NCBI GenBank assembly: GCA_015272195.1
Contig: JACYMC010000119.1
Location: 1 to 36,943, forward strand
Source of the DNA: Candidatus Sericytochromatia bacterium
Lineage (GTDB): Bacteria; Cyanobacteriota; Sericytochromatia; UBA7694
DNA length: 36,943 nucleotides
Direction: 5' to 3'
Part shown: in pieces, positions 1 to 9,369 of the stretch
Numbering within the stretch: position 1 is the stretch's first letter
How the letters are laid out: each line of letters opens with the position of its first letter
Notes under the pieces: generated by a model
Database searches by the model: none
Seen by the model: only the letters and a program-made list of their open reading frames with translations
What the model was told of the DNA's origin: nothing
Made by a program: the position numbers and the translations under genes

Positions 1-110
1 CGCTGTTCAAGCGCTGCATTGTACAGCTGCTGGCACAAATACAGCCAGCGTTCAGCATTCTGTGTTGTTATTTCGTTCGCAGTGGCTTTGAATTTGTAGG
101 TCTTGCGCAT
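1..110 (-). CDS. tnpB: TnpB (IS200/IS605 OrfB), N-terminal fragment cut by window edge
   Basis: Reading leftward from an ATG at 110, 36 codons stay open to the window edge. They begin M-R-K-T-Y-K-F-K-A and continue with W-L-Y-L-C-Q-Q-L-Y-N-A-A-L-E. This is the usual opening of the IS200/IS605 OrfB/TnpB family: a basic strand followed by a helix with LYNAALE. Known TnpB proteins are RNA-guided DNA endonucleases that keep the transposon in place. Only the first tenth of the protein is visible, so nuclease residues and the guide-RNA end cannot be checked. It is too short for a normal ORF search, and no tnpA is visible. Confidence 0.7.
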   Translation of the reverse strand, partial: MRKTYKFKATANEITTQNAERWLYLCQQLYNAALEQ

Positions 111-190
111 ATAAATAGCATACTTGGTTGATGAGCCATTTTCAATGGCTACACCTTATATCCCCGACCTGAAGGACGGGGTTTTACGGT
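1..190 (-). mobile_element. Partial IS200/IS605-family element, 5' end with subterminal hairpins
   Basis: The tnpB start is followed, on the side away from the gene, by two hairpins. One is a perfect 7-bp stem with a 3-nt loop at 134-150 (AGCCATT/AATGGCT). The other is a GC-rich stem at 162-181 (CCCCG/CGGGG with inner CC/GG pairs). IS200/IS605 elements carry hairpins at their ends instead of inverted terminal repeats, so this is probably the element's 5' (left) end. The outer boundary is not certain; the right limit given is only the end of the hairpin region. The ADP-ribosylglycohydrolase gene starts about 30 bp beyond it. Confidence 0.45.
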
Positions 191-218
191 GTGCTTGATA
201 AAGAGATTCAGGATGTGA

Positions 219-1184
219 TTGCCTTTATTCATACTCTCAAAAAAGACGCCGCAGACTGAGCGGTCTTTGCGCGCACCCTCTGAAAACGCTTACCGTGGCT
301 GCCTGCTGGGTCTGGCGCTCGGCGATGCGGCCGGCGCGCCTTATGAAGGCGGCCCCCTGGAGCGCGCCCTCTGGGGTCTGCTGGGCCACACCCGCACGGG
401 CAAACATCGCTGGACTGACGACACCCAGATGACCCTCGATCTGGGCGAGTCTTTGCTGGTCTGTCAGGGGCTGAACCCGGATCACCTCGCTGAAGCCTTT
501 GCCCGCAGCTACCGTTGGCACCGGGGGTATGGCCCCGGCATGGCCCGTCTGCTCAAGCGCATCCGCCGGGGAGAATCCTGGCAGCAGGCCAACCGGGCGG
601 TGTATCCAGATGGCTCTTTTGGCAACGGGGCCGCCATGCGCGCCCCTGTGCTGGCCCTGTTCTACTTTTCTCAGCCAGCGGAGCTGCTGGCAGCCGCCCG
701 CCAGTCGGCGGAGATCACCCATGCGCACCCCCTGGGTGTGGCCGGGGCCGTTTTGCTGGCCAGCGCCACGGCTGCACTGCTGCGCGGCAGCAGCGATCTG
801 GATTTTATCGCCCAGGCGGTCAAAGATGCAGCGGCACCGGTCTTTGAGACCCAGTGGCAAGAGATTCAGGGCTGGCAGGCGGCGGGTCATCTGCCCGAGG
901 CCCGTGAGCTGGCGCGCAGCCTGGGCAATGGCATGACCGCTGCCAGCTCTTGCATGACGGCGCTCTATCTGGCCTGGCGCTTCAGGGCTCTGCCCTTTGA
1001 AGACCTGCTGCATTTTGCCCGCCGGCTCGGCGGTGATGTGGACACCCTCTGTGCCATGTCCGGCGCACTCTGGGGCGCAGCCAACGGTGCTGAAGCTCTG
1101 CCGCAGGAACGTCTGCAGCGTCTGGAACAGCTGGAGCGCCTGCAGGCCCTGGCCGATGCGCTGTATCAGCAGGCCCAGCCCTGA
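219..1184 (+). CDS. ADP-ribosylglycohydrolase family protein (DraG/ARH type)
   Basis: 321 residues. The family removes ADP-ribose from proteins or related ADP-ribosyl compounds using two Mg ions. Visible hallmarks are the opening GCLLGLALGDAAGAPYEGG (residues 27-45), the metal-binding WTDDTQM near 65-71, HAHPLGVAGA near 168-177, and GGDVDT near 271-276 followed by SGALWGAANG. These match both acidic metal clusters of the family, and the length is normal. The start is uncertain. The TTG at 219 follows an in-frame TGA directly and has a weak AGGA at 210-213. A later in-frame TTG just before LRAPSEN would lose only non-conserved residues. No partner ADP-ribosyltransferase is in the window, so the substrate is unknown. 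Confidence 0.85.
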   Translation: MPLFILSKKTPQTERSLRAPSENAYRGCLLGLALGDAAGAPYEGGPLERALWGLLGHTRTGKHRWTDDTQMTLDLGESLLVCQGLNPDHLAEAFARSYRWHRGYGPGMARLLKRIRRGESWQQANRAVYPDGSFGNGAAMRAPVLALFYFSQPAELLAAARQSAEITHAHPLGVAGAVLLASATAALLRGSSDLDFIAQAVKDAAAPVFETQWQEIQGWQAAGHLPEARELARSLGNGMTAASSCMTALYLAWRFRALPFEDLLHFARRLGGDVDTLCAMSGALWGAANGAEALPQERLQRLEQLERLQALADALYQQAQP

Positions 1185-1241
1185 GCGCTGACGCGTTGCT
1201 GCAGATTGATGTATATGATCCCGCAAGGGCAGGGCCCGGCT

Positions 1242-1250
1242 TGGTATAAT
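1242..1250 (+). promoter_or_regulatory. Extended -10 promoter of rimO; predicts a leaderless transcript
   Basis: The sequence TGG-TATAAT has a consensus -10 (1245-1250) with the TGn extension at 1242-1244. No good -35 is seen. Transcription would start about 7 nt downstream (1257-1259), on or next to the rimO ATG at 1259. There is no Shine-Dalgarno between the -10 and the ATG. Confidence 0.55.
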
Positions 1251-1258
1251 AACAGTCT

Positions 1259-2704
1259 ATGAATCAACTCAAATCTTCTTCTCAAGACATTAAAAAAGTG
1301 GGCTTTGTCAGCCTCGGCTGCCCCAAGGCCCTGGTTGACAGCGAACGCATTCTGACGCGTCTGCGTTCAGAGGGTTATCAGATTGCCCAGACTTACGACG
1401 ATGCCGATACGGTGGTGGTCAACACCTGCGGTTTTATCAGCCCGGCGGTCGAAGAATCGCTGGATGCCATCGGCGAAGCCCTCGACGCCACCGGTGGCCG
1501 GGTGATTGTGACCGGCTGCCTGGGTGAACGCCCCGAAACCGTCAAAGAGCGTCATCCCCATGTGCACGCCATTACGGGCTCTGAAGACGTGGATGGCGTG
1601 ATGAACGCCATTCATGAACTGCTGCCCCCCGATAAAAACCCCTTTACCAGCCTGATGCCCGAGGCCGAGGTTGACGTCAAACTCACCCCGCGCCACTACA
1701 GCTACCTCAAAATTGCCGAAGGCTGCAACCACACCTGCTCCTTCTGCATTATTCCCAAACTGCGGGGCAAACAGGTCTCGCGTGACAGCGCCGATATTCT
1801 CAGCGAAGCCTGGCGGCTGGTGGCCACCGGCACCAAAGAACTGCTGGTGATTGCTCAGGATACCTCTGCTTATGGTGTGGATCTGCGCCACCGGAACAGT
1901 ACCTTTCGGGGCGAAGAGATTCCAGCCCATCTGGTCGATCTGGCCCGCAAGCTCGGCGAAACCGGTGCCTGGGTGCGCCTGCACTACGTCTACCCTTACC
2001 CCCACGTCGACAAGCTGGTTGAGCTGATGGCTGAGGGCTTCTTGCTGCCCTACCTCGACGTGCCCCTGCAGCATGCCAGCCCGGCTGTGCTGCGCCGCAT
2101 GCGCCGGCCCGGCCCCAGTCAGCAGCTGGAAGCCATTCAGCGCTGGCGTGCCATCTGCCCCGAGATTGTGCTGCGCTCGACCTTTATTGTGGGCTTTCCT
2201 GGCGAGACCGAAGCCGACTTTGAAGCCCTGCTGACCTTTTTAGAACAGGCCCAGCTCGATCGTGTGGGCTGTTTTACCTACTCTGAAGTCGAAGAAGCCG
2301 ACGCCACTCACTTTGGCGACCTTGTGCCCGAAGCGGTCAAGCAGGAACGCTACGAGCGCTTTATGGCCGTGCAACAGGCCATTTCAACTGCCAAGCTGCA
2401 GGCTCGCGTGGGTCAGGTGCTCGACGTGATCATCGACGATTACAACGACGAACCCGGCCAGCTGATTGGCCGCAGCAAGGCTGACGCCCCGGGCATTGAT
2501 GGCCAGGTTTTCTGCGTGCACGGCGAGCTGGCCGAAAGCAAGGCTGCCCGTGCCATTGCAGCCGGCAGCGTTAAAATCGGCGATATCGTGCGCGTGCAGA
2601 TCGAAGCCACCGACGAATACGATCTCTTTGGCGAGGTCATCGAAGTCTTGCCCTGGCAGCCCAAAGTCCCCCAGATTCGGCCTCGCCACGGGCACGCCCA
2701 CTGA
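1259..2704 (+). CDS. rimO: Ribosomal protein S12 methylthiotransferase RimO
   Basis: 481 residues. RimO is a radical SAM enzyme that adds a methylthio group to a conserved aspartate of ribosomal protein S12. The N-terminal methylthiotransferase domain has the three cysteines for its auxiliary Fe-S cluster: C21 ([12 protein letters not shown]), C57 (NTCGFI) and C87 (TGCLGER). The radical SAM cluster motif CNHTCSFC lies at 156-163 in the typical setting [20 protein letters not shown]. The C-terminal third is a TRAM RNA-binding domain. [12 protein letters not shown] separates it from the tRNA enzyme MiaB. It is about 40 residues longer than E. coli RimO, with extra residues at both ends. Its stop overlaps the next ATG by one base. 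Confidence 0.95.
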   Translation: MNQLKSSSQDIKKVGFVSLGCPKALVDSERILTRLRSEGYQIAQTYDDADTVVVNTCGFISPAVEESLDAIGEALDATGGRVIVTGCLGERPETVKERHPHVHAITGSEDVDGVMNAIHELLPPDKNPFTSLMPEAEVDVKLTPRHYSYLKIAEGCNHTCSFCIIPKLRGKQVSRDSADILSEAWRLVATGTKELLVIAQDTSAYGVDLRHRNSTFRGEEIPAHLVDLARKLGETGAWVRLHYVYPYPHVDKLVELMAEGFLLPYLDVPLQHASPAVLRRMRRPGPSQQLEAIQRWRAICPEIVLRSTFIVGFPGETEADFEALLTFLEQAQLDRVGCFTYSEVEEADATHFGDLVPEAVKQERYERFMAVQQAISTAKLQARVGQVLDVIIDDYNDEPGQLIGRSKADAPGIDGQVFCVHGELAESKAARAIAAGSVKIGDIVRVQIEATDEYDLFGEVIEVLPWQPKVPQIRPRHGHAH

Positions 2705-3237
2705 TGCGCACCGCCTTTTACCCTGTGCTGGGCGCGGTGCTGTTGACCGCCCTGCTTGGCCTGCCGGGCCAGCAGGCGCTGGCCCAGTCAGAACCTGCGC
2801 CTGCTGCAGAGAGTGCCGTCTCAGCTTACAGCGATCTGGCCCGCTTTCTGAATACAGACCAGGCCGCCCAGTTGCTCGACAGCGAGCCCCTGCGCAGCCA
2901 GCTGCAGGCCCTGCTCAGCATCCAGGCCCCGCTGTTTCTGAGCAGCCGGGCGCTGGCCGAACCCGTTACCCAGGTCAAGCAGGGCTATATTCTCAGTCCG
3001 GCGCGCAGTGCTGATGGTGAGGTCGCCTCGCTGGTGCTGCTGGATATTGAGCGCGAGATGCTGGCGGTGATTGTTTGCCAGCCGCAGCAGAAGACCTATG
3101 CTCTCAGCCTGCGCCTGGGCCAGGCTGATGATATGGCGGCTGTGGAGTTCAGCCAGTATGCCCTCAACTGGGTGCTGGGCGAGCTGGGGCTGTTACATGA
3201 ATCCCAGCTGCCCGGTGCGGACCTGCTGGCCCCCTGA
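2704..3237 (+). CDS. Secreted protein of unknown function
   Basis: 177 residues. It has a clear Sec signal peptide: MRTAF, a hydrophobic core (VLGAVLLTALLGL) and a likely cleavage site ALA-QS near residue 27. The mature part is mixed alpha/beta. It includes an aliphatic stretch (GEVASLVLLDIEREMLAVIVCQPQ) that looks like a compact beta sheet, and a single cysteine. I do not recognise a family. The start ATG overlaps the rimO stop (TGATG), so the two are probably translationally coupled. No functional link to S12 modification is evident. It ends 7 bp before the convergent MscS gene, with no obvious terminator between them. Confidence 0.7.
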   Translation: MRTAFYPVLGAVLLTALLGLPGQQALAQSEPAPAAESAVSAYSDLARFLNTDQAAQLLDSEPLRSQLQALLSIQAPLFLSSRALAEPVTQVKQGYILSPARSADGEVASLVLLDIEREMLAVIVCQPQQKTYALSLRLGQADDMAAVEFSQYALNWVLGELGLLHESQLPGADLLAP

Positions 3238-3244
3238 CCCCTGT

Positions 3245-4252
3245 CTAGCCCATGCGCAGCGGGCCGGTGACGCTCTGGCGCTGCAGCTGACGCGGTGGTA
3301 ACATCGCAGCTTCTTTTTCGGCGCTGCTGACTTGCCAGTGATGGGTTTTAATGCCGTGCTGTTGCAGGGTCTGCACAATCCGGGTGCGGCTGTAAGCCTT
3401 CCAGGACCAGGCGTCAGGCGGTGACTTGACCCAGGCCGCCAGATAACACTCAATGCTTTCGGGGCTCAGCTGCATGACCCACATCTCAGGCGGTTCATTG
3501 CCCTGGGTAAAGGGGTTCTCTTTGGCGATCTGCAGGGCCAGGCGCTCCATTTCGACCAGATCCGTATCGTAGGCCACCCAGAACGAAACCCAGGCCATCA
3601 GATAACCCTGACGGTGAGAGTGGTTGATCACCTCTTTGCTCAGCATGCGGTGATTGGGTACAACGTAGCGCCGCCAGTCCCAGAGCTTGATGGTGGTACG
3701 GGTCAGCGAAATATCTTCAATCGTGCCGTATTGCTGGTTGTCGAGGGTGACCGTGTCGCCGGTTAAAAAATGCTTTGAAAACAAAATCACCACGCCTGAG
3801 ATCAGGTTCTCAACAAAAGGGCGGGCGGCAATGCCCAGCACCACCGTGGAGCTGGCCACCAGCAGCGACACCATGGTGGCGGGCAGCTGGCCTAAAAAGG
3901 GCAGGCTGAGGGCTACCCCCCAGAGGGCAACAAAGGCCAGGGTCAGGGTTTTTCGAATAATGGTATAGCGCTTGGAAATGCGTTCCTGCAGCCGGTGCTT
4001 GATGGTGTAAAAAGGCAGTTTGAGCGGTGAACGGGTGCGCACCGGGTTCATGGTGGGCAGATCGCCCACATGGGCCAGACGCGATTGCTCCAGCTGATTC
4101 ACTTTGCGGCGAAAAACCACAAACAAAAGCGAGCCCAGCAGAAAAACAGCACCGAGATAAATCAGGGCCGGGTTCATATAAATGTACAGCAGGGCCTCTC
4201 TGATCGTGCTGATCAGGGGTCCCTGTAAAACAAAATGATTAAAGTCAAACAT
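3245..4252 (-). CDS. MscS-family mechanosensitive ion channel
   Basis: 335 residues, inner membrane. Channels of this family open under membrane tension to release solutes during hypo-osmotic shock. There are hydrophobic segments near residues 28-47, 105-125 and 128-160. The last corresponds to the pore helix (VVLGIAARPFVENLISGVVILF). The downstream beta domain, with FLTGDTVTLDNQQYGTIEDISLTRTTIKLWDWRRYVVPNHRMLSKEVINHS, is the family signature. A smaller alpha/beta C-terminal domain follows. An AAAGAG ribosome-binding site sits about 7 nt before the ATG. The short N-terminus (one extra helix before the core) places it among the simpler MscS-like channels. Confidence 0.92.
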   Translation of the reverse strand: MFDFNHFVLQGPLISTIREALLYIYMNPALIYLGAVFLLGSLLFVVFRRKVNQLEQSRLAHVGDLPTMNPVRTRSPLKLPFYTIKHRLQERISKRYTIIRKTLTLAFVALWGVALSLPFLGQLPATMVSLLVASSTVVLGIAARPFVENLISGVVILFSKHFLTGDTVTLDNQQYGTIEDISLTRTTIKLWDWRRYVVPNHRMLSKEVINHSHRQGYLMAWVSFWVAYDTDLVEMERLALQIAKENPFTQGNEPPEMWVMQLSPESIECYLAAWVKSPPDAWSWKAYSRTRIVQTLQQHGIKTHHWQVSSAEKEAAMLPPRQLQRQSVTGPLRMG

Positions 4253-4529
4253 ATTCAGCTCTTTAAATAATCAGCAGGTGGGATAGTTTATCGACACAAG
4301 CTTTGGCTGAATGTTTCAAATTAAGCGAAAAAAATCCGAAATTTATTTAAAAATTGTTTTATCTCATCCAGATAAACGCCTTGTCTCAGGTCTGTCTCAG
4401 GTTTGTGTTTTGCGTTGAAACCGCCTGAAATTTGCCCCGGATCCTGTTTAAGACCTGTTCATTTGGGGTACAAGGACAATAAATCAGGATCCGACCAAGC
4501 GAATAACACAAAAGGATGGATACACAGTC
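4253..4529. other. AT-rich divergent intergenic region with direct and inverted repeats
   Basis: These 277 bp separate the divergent MscS gene and the 1608-residue protein. A 10-bp direct repeat, TGTCTCAGGT, occurs at 4382-4391 and 4393-4402. A 9-bp inverted repeat, CGGATCCTG (4438-4446) and CAGGATCCG (4485-4493), has a 38-nt spacer and would lie in the leader of the large gene. The ribosome-binding site AAAGGATGG ends about 10 nt before the ATG at 4530. I could not assign a convincing sigma-70 promoter. Confidence 0.5.
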
Positions 4530-7500
4530 ATGGGTGATCTGAATATTAACCGTCAGATGTTACAAGCGCTCCAGGGGCAGGAAGTGCAGCGCCTGGCCAA
4601 CGATATTCTGGCCGACGGCAAAGTCGATGGGGCTGACAAAGACAACCTGAAAGCGTTGCGTGCGCAGCTTGAAACCGCTGCCAAAGCTGACGGCACCCTT
4701 GACGGTGATGAAGACTCTCTCATTGATGCGCTGGATTCCACGGGGATGTTTGGTACCAATGAGGAGGTGGTTAAGCAAAATTTGACCAATCTCACGCGTG
4801 CGCATGCTTCGAACCCGACCAATCTCACTTTTAATATTCAGACCCAGGATGGTGTGAGGGGCTTTTTTGGCGGTAAGCAGGAACGTACAGTTCAGTTGAA
4901 CCCTGATGAAGCCGGACCTGATCCTGTTTTAGAGGACGCCCTTGCAAGTGCTCAGCCCAGCTCAGGAGTATCGACTGGGGCAGGACAGCAGACCACGACG
5001 ACCACACCTGGGACATCTGCTCCTGCTGCGCCTGAGACTCCTTCGCTTCAAATGGATAATCTAAGCTCTATTGATGATATTAACAGCAATGTGGCCAGCC
5101 GAAACGATTCCGCTGAGATTGAGATCAAACGGGTTGCAGAGAATACAAACCAGTTTTTAGCTGCGGCTGAAGCAAGTGGTGCTTTTAGCCCTGAGCAATT
5201 GCAAAATGTACGTTCTCAACTCAATAATCTTGTGAGAACAGATGCGAATGGTGAAGTCACAGTTATTAAACCACTGACAGAATCCACGACGCAGGCGCTC
5301 AATGATTTAAGGTCTAGTTTGTCAGAAATTAATGCCACTATTGAGCAAAATGGTGGTTTTGAGCAGCTTGTGAGAGATAATGTGCCAGCACAAGGCACAT
5401 CTATACAGGCGCAGGTTCTTCAGCAAAACCCACAACTGGCCAGTTCTAACCATCTTGAGATATTAAATGAGATTCTTGAGAATCCAGCGAACGCAACCTT
5501 AAAAGAAGCGCTTGCAAATGGCGATATGGAAACGGTTCAGACTCTGGTGCAAGGTTACCATCAACACCGTCAAGACCAGATGAACCAATTTTTATCTTCG
5601 TTCAACCCGTTTTCATTTAGCCCCTTTGGTTGGGGCAGGCCGATAACAACCCCTTCATTGACTTATGGTCTATCTTTAGGCACCGGTTTTTCTTCATCAA
5701 GCGTAAATAGTACGTCTGGGGTCGGATTTGCAGGTCCTCTGCGCACGCCCAACACTAGTGGGCTTTCTCCTCTTTTGGCAACAGACCTTGGTGTGAGCGC
5801 TTTTAATGATCCATTTGTAAATAGCGGTACTTTTGATCTGGCAGCTCAAAGCACAGGTTCTGGTAATATTTTGGGTCTTCAAAACGAGCCGGCTTTTGAT
5901 GATTTTGGCACTTCATCTCTCTTTACAACAGATGCAGGGGTGGGTCCTTTATTTGAAGCGGGTTTGGATAGCCCTGCTTTTACTTCAGTTGTTCGCAACC
6001 CAGGTGCTAGCCTTAACCTCGGTTATCAAAGTCAGGCCAGTATTGACCAGACCATGCAAATTCTATCTGGCTTGTCCAACGAGCAAAGAGCAGCGCTTTT
6101 TAGTCAAAATCAGGGTCTGCTTTCCGAGCCTACTTTGGCACCCATTCAAAATTTATCAGAAGCGAGTGACGCTTTAAATGAGCTATTAGACCCTTCAAGT
6201 TATGCTTCTGGTGGTGTTACTAATGCAACCAGTAAAACCCAGCTTGCAGTAACTAACCGCGAAAATACACTCAGTGAATTGACGGAGGTACGAAATCAGG
6301 TTCAGAGAGCGATAACGGCCTCCGAAAATACAGCCACGCCGACGGTTAGGCAACAATTGGAAAACCAGTTGCGTTCAGTTGATGATGCTATTCAGCGCGT
6401 GCAAAACGGAGAGCGTATTGACAGTGACTCGGATTTAGAACAAGTGACGCGTGCCGTTAGCCGCTCCAATAGCCCTGAGAGTCTCGTAAGTAATTTAATT
6501 GCACAAGCAGGCGTTGCTTCTACCCAGGCAGAAACCGAAGCCGCTTTGACAAGAACGACTGAAGCACTGAGATCGATTAATCAATTGGCGCCTGAAGAGC
6601 GGGAGGCCGTGCTTTCTAAATTGCCAGAAGATCAACGAGCGCTTTTAAATGATCTTGCTTCAGGAAGCTGGGAGATAAGACAGTTAGAACAGAATGTTCG
6701 CGATTTGTTAGGCTCGGCTGAGTTGCCGGGAGAATATCGTAATCATATTGTGCAAACGCTCAACGGTGTCAGTGATTTGGTAGAAGCTGTTCAAAATCCT
6801 GAGAGTACACCTGAAGACATTCAGGCGCTTGCATCTACCGCACCAGCAGGAATGCGTCCCAATGATACACGCATTAATTTGCTAAGCGACCTAGCCTATT
6901 TAAATAACAATGTATCTAAATATAAGTGGTCCAATCTGGATGGAGACCCAGGTATTTATGCTGCGGGTTTAATGGCTTACACAGCGAGAGTCACTGCTGA
7001 AAATCCCGATATCAGCCGTTCAGAGCTGTATGGCTTAATTGGCGAGAATCAAGAGACAATCGCTCAACTTGCAGAAACAGAGGTTGCGAACCTTAGGAAC
7101 GAAAGGGTACAGCGTGCTAACGCTGCTTTGAATGCCCACGCGACAACGTTTAATACTCAAATAGAAGAATTTAACCGTTCTTTTGGTACTGAAAATCCAG
7201 TGGCCTTAAACAATGCATTGGAAAGTATCCGTCCGAGCGGTTTTACAGATGCGAGTGGGCGTGAAATTCCCATGACCGTACAAAATCTGAGGCTCATGAA
7301 TCCTCGGGAACTCAATCATCTTATCCAATCAATAGACAATGGCAGTTTTCCTGATGTTGCAGGAAGCATGCAGCAGATTAGAACCATTGCCCAGTCACTT
7401 ATACCGACAGCCCAGGCTGTAGGACGGTTCCGTTTAGAGTTTATAGAGCAAACCCGTCAGTTGGATGAAAGTCGGGATAAAGTGGTTGACACTGTGATGG

Positions 7501-9356
7501 CTGGTCTTGGTGACTCGCCTTTGGCATATGAGTTTAACAGATTGGCGGGAGGAAGCCCGCCACCTGCTGAAAACCTTGGACCTGAAGCCATTCAAGGCTT
7601 TTTAAACAGTCCTGAAGCTTCTGCGCTTCGGGAGTCTAACCCAACGCTTTACGCTCAGATGTCCAGTGCGCTGTATATGCGCTTAAGTATTGATGTTCAG
7701 GGTCTTACCGCTCATAGCGTACTGAATGGGCAGCCACTTGAAAACCCCAATTCCGCCCCTAACCTTGGTCTGGTTGGATCTGTTTATCAGATGATTAATG
7801 ACAGAACAACTGAAAGTCGTTCATCTGATTTAATCACTTCTTTTCAGGCGTTTATGGAGCAGCCTGGATTGGATATCAACAGCCCCGACTTTTTATCGCA
7901 GGTTGAACAATGGTTTAACCAACAACCACAGACAACGCGAAACTTGCTTGGAAATGACTTCAGAAGTTTACTTGCAGACACGCGTTCGCGTCAGGCTTTC
8001 TTGTCCAGCTATTCTGAAAGTGTTCAAAGCTTTACGTCTGCAGCATGTACAATAGACCCAAATAGTACCAGTTGTACGGTCCCTCCGCCAGGAGGGGATA
8101 TGGGTTCACTGAATTTACCGCCAGGCGGGGCCACTCTTCCTGACTCTGCTCCCAACCCTGGTTCAAGCGGAGGTGATGCTACCGATCCAAATAATTCCGG
8201 AACTGTTCCTGGCGATGGTCCTATTGTTCGAGATAATATGGCCATGCACACAGCTGCAGCAGTCAACTCTGGCTCAAATCTCTATGTTACGAATACTCCT
8301 ACGGGGCAACAAGTTCGGATAACAGGGGGTACTTTCTCTGAACCCGTTACTTTACACGTGCCCTCAGATGGTGGAACGGTAAGCTATGAAGGCTCACATG
8401 CTGCTTTGGGTGCTCTTGATGACCTTGGCACTGATTATATGCAGGTCATGGAGGAGTCGGGAGGTATTGAAGGGCTTACCAGCTCAGCAACCATTGCCCT
8501 GACAGAATCTCAGGGTGTTTTGAGAGATATGGCCGTTACAGCGGATGAGACAGGGGACTGGTCTCAATTCGATGCTCTGGCTGATTTTCAAAATAACTCC
8601 GTATTAGCACCTGTTAACACCGCATTTGATGCATCTTTTGAAAGCCTGCGAGATGTCGCAGAAAACTGGGCCTTGACAAATGAGCAGGCTTTGCCAGCCA
8701 TTGGAAACATGCAGGATAATATGGGGATTCCCAGAACGGCTGCGACTGCACAGATTAGTCCCCAGACACAGGCTTTAATTAATGAAGCAAATGCTTTGGG
8801 TGACAGCTTAATTCTTGCCCCTGTACCCAGTTCAGGTGGCGAAGAGTTTTTAAGCGACCTGATCAATGATTTCATTGATATCATACGGGACCTGGATTAT
8901 AAAACCCGTCAGCTGGTTTTACAGCAGTTGGCCCAGCAGATGACCAATAATGCCATTACCCAATTCTACAAAGACAAAGCGGATGAGGGCAATGACTACC
9001 ATCAGCAGGCTCTGGACCGCTTGTCTGAAAACTTCAGAGAGCAAATCGAGCGCATCATTGAAAGCAGTATGGCTTCACAGGCTGAAAGCAGCCAGGGTGT
9101 TGCCGCGGTTAGCGGTCAGGTAACGGGTGCGGCTTTGGCCAATGCGATTGAGAATGTGAGTGCAAGAGAAAATATTGCACAAATGCTTGATATCACCGCT
9201 CAGATGAATCCACCTTTGTCTCAGCAGCAGCAGCAACGGATTCTGGACGCTGTGACCCGGATTATGGAGGCAGGCGGTTCGTCTATGCTAACAGAATCAC
9301 AACTCGGTTTAGCTGGTCTGAGCAATCCTTTATTGCGTGATCAGGTTGTTTCCTAA
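4530..9356 (+). CDS. 1608-residue protein of unknown function, helical with Ser/Gln/Pro-rich linkers
   Basis: I do not recognise a family over most of this protein. The N-terminus (1-75) is helical with two ADG-x-[VL]-D motifs (ILADGKVDGADKD and AKADGTLDGDED), like TerB or EF-hand-type acidic loops. A Thr/Pro-rich linker follows (about 135-175), then helical stretches. A Gly/Ser/Phe/Asn-rich low-complexity section spans roughly 350-500, followed by long Gln/Glu/Asn-rich helices. A Pro/Gly linker at 1170-1235 holds the only two cysteines (CTIDPNSTSC). The C-terminus is helical, with a QQQQQ run near 1570. There is no signal peptide and no transmembrane segment. Codons from about 5.0 to 8.0 kb are visibly AT-richer than neighbouring housekeeping genes. 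Residues 5-50 resemble the N-terminus of the convergent protein at 9483-10109. It could be a surface, exported or scaffold protein; this is inference. Confidence 0.8.
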   Translation: MGDLNINRQMLQALQGQEVQRLANDILADGKVDGADKDNLKALRAQLETAAKADGTLDGDEDSLIDALDSTGMFGTNEEVVKQNLTNLTRAHASNPTNLTFNIQTQDGVRGFFGGKQERTVQLNPDEAGPDPVLEDALASAQPSSGVSTGAGQQTTTTTPGTSAPAAPETPSLQMDNLSSIDDINSNVASRNDSAEIEIKRVAENTNQFLAAAEASGAFSPEQLQNVRSQLNNLVRTDANGEVTVIKPLTESTTQALNDLRSSLSEINATIEQNGGFEQLVRDNVPAQGTSIQAQVLQQNPQLASSNHLEILNEILENPANATLKEALANGDMETVQTLVQGYHQHRQDQMNQFLSSFNPFSFSPFGWGRPITTPSLTYGLSLGTGFSSSSVNSTSGVGFAGPLRTPNTSGLSPLLATDLGVSAFNDPFVNSGTFDLAAQSTGSGNILGLQNEPAFDDFGTSSLFTTDAGVGPLFEAGLDSPAFTSVVRNPGASLNLGYQSQASIDQTMQILSGLSNEQRAALFSQNQGLLSEPTLAPIQNLSEASDALNELLDPSSYASGGVTNATSKTQLAVTNRENTLSELTEVRNQVQRAITASENTATPTVRQQLENQLRSVDDAIQRVQNGERIDSDSDLEQVTRAVSRSNSPESLVSNLIAQAGVASTQAETEAALTRTTEALRSINQLAPEEREAVLSKLPEDQRALLNDLASGSWEIRQLEQNVRDLLGSAELPGEYRNHIVQTLNGVSDLVEAVQNPESTPEDIQALASTAPAGMRPNDTRINLLSDLAYLNNNVSKYKWSNLDGDPGIYAAGLMAYTARVTAENPDISRSELYGLIGENQETIAQLAETEVANLRNERVQRANAALNAHATTFNTQIEEFNRSFGTENPVALNNALESIRPSGFTDASGREIPMTVQNLRLMNPRELNHLIQSIDNGSFPDVAGSMQQIRTIAQSLIPTAQAVGRFRLEFIEQTRQLDESRDKVVDTVMAGLGDSPLAYEFNRLAGGSPPPAENLGPEAIQGFLNSPEASALRESNPTLYAQMSSALYMRLSIDVQGLTAHSVLNGQPLENPNSAPNLGLVGSVYQMINDRTTESRSSDLITSFQAFMEQPGLDINSPDFLSQVEQWFNQQPQTTRNLLGNDFRSLLADTRSRQAFLSSYSESVQSFTSAACTIDPNSTSCTVPPPGGDMGSLNLPPGGATLPDSAPNPGSSGGDATDPNNSGTVPGDGPIVRDNMAMHTAAAVNSGSNLYVTNTPTGQQVRITGGTFSEPVTLHVPSDGGTVSYEGSHAALGALDDLGTDYMQVMEESGGIEGLTSSATIALTESQGVLRDMAVTADETGDWSQFDALADFQNNSVLAPVNTAFDASFESLRDVAENWALTNEQALPAIGNMQDNMGIPRTAATAQISPQTQALINEANALGDSLILAPVPSSGGEEFLSDLINDFIDIIRDLDYKTRQLVLQQLAQQMTNNAITQFYKDKADEGNDYHQQALDRLSENFREQIERIIESSMASQAESSQGVAAVSGQVTGAALANAIENVSARENIAQMLDITAQMNPPLSQQQQQRILDAVTRIMEAGGSSMLTESQLGLAGLSNPLLRDQVVS

Positions 9357-9369
9357 TCTGAAGTCTAAA

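Noticed and set aside
237-1226. Long minus-strand frame opposite the ADP-ribosylglycohydrolase gene
   Set aside because: The plus-strand frame has clear family motifs. The opposite frame has a His/Arg/Gln-rich translation typical of a shadow in GC-rich DNA.
8024-8266. Minus-strand 80-codon frame inside the 1608-residue gene
   Set aside because: Antisense of the Pro/Gly linker, with no ribosome-binding site.
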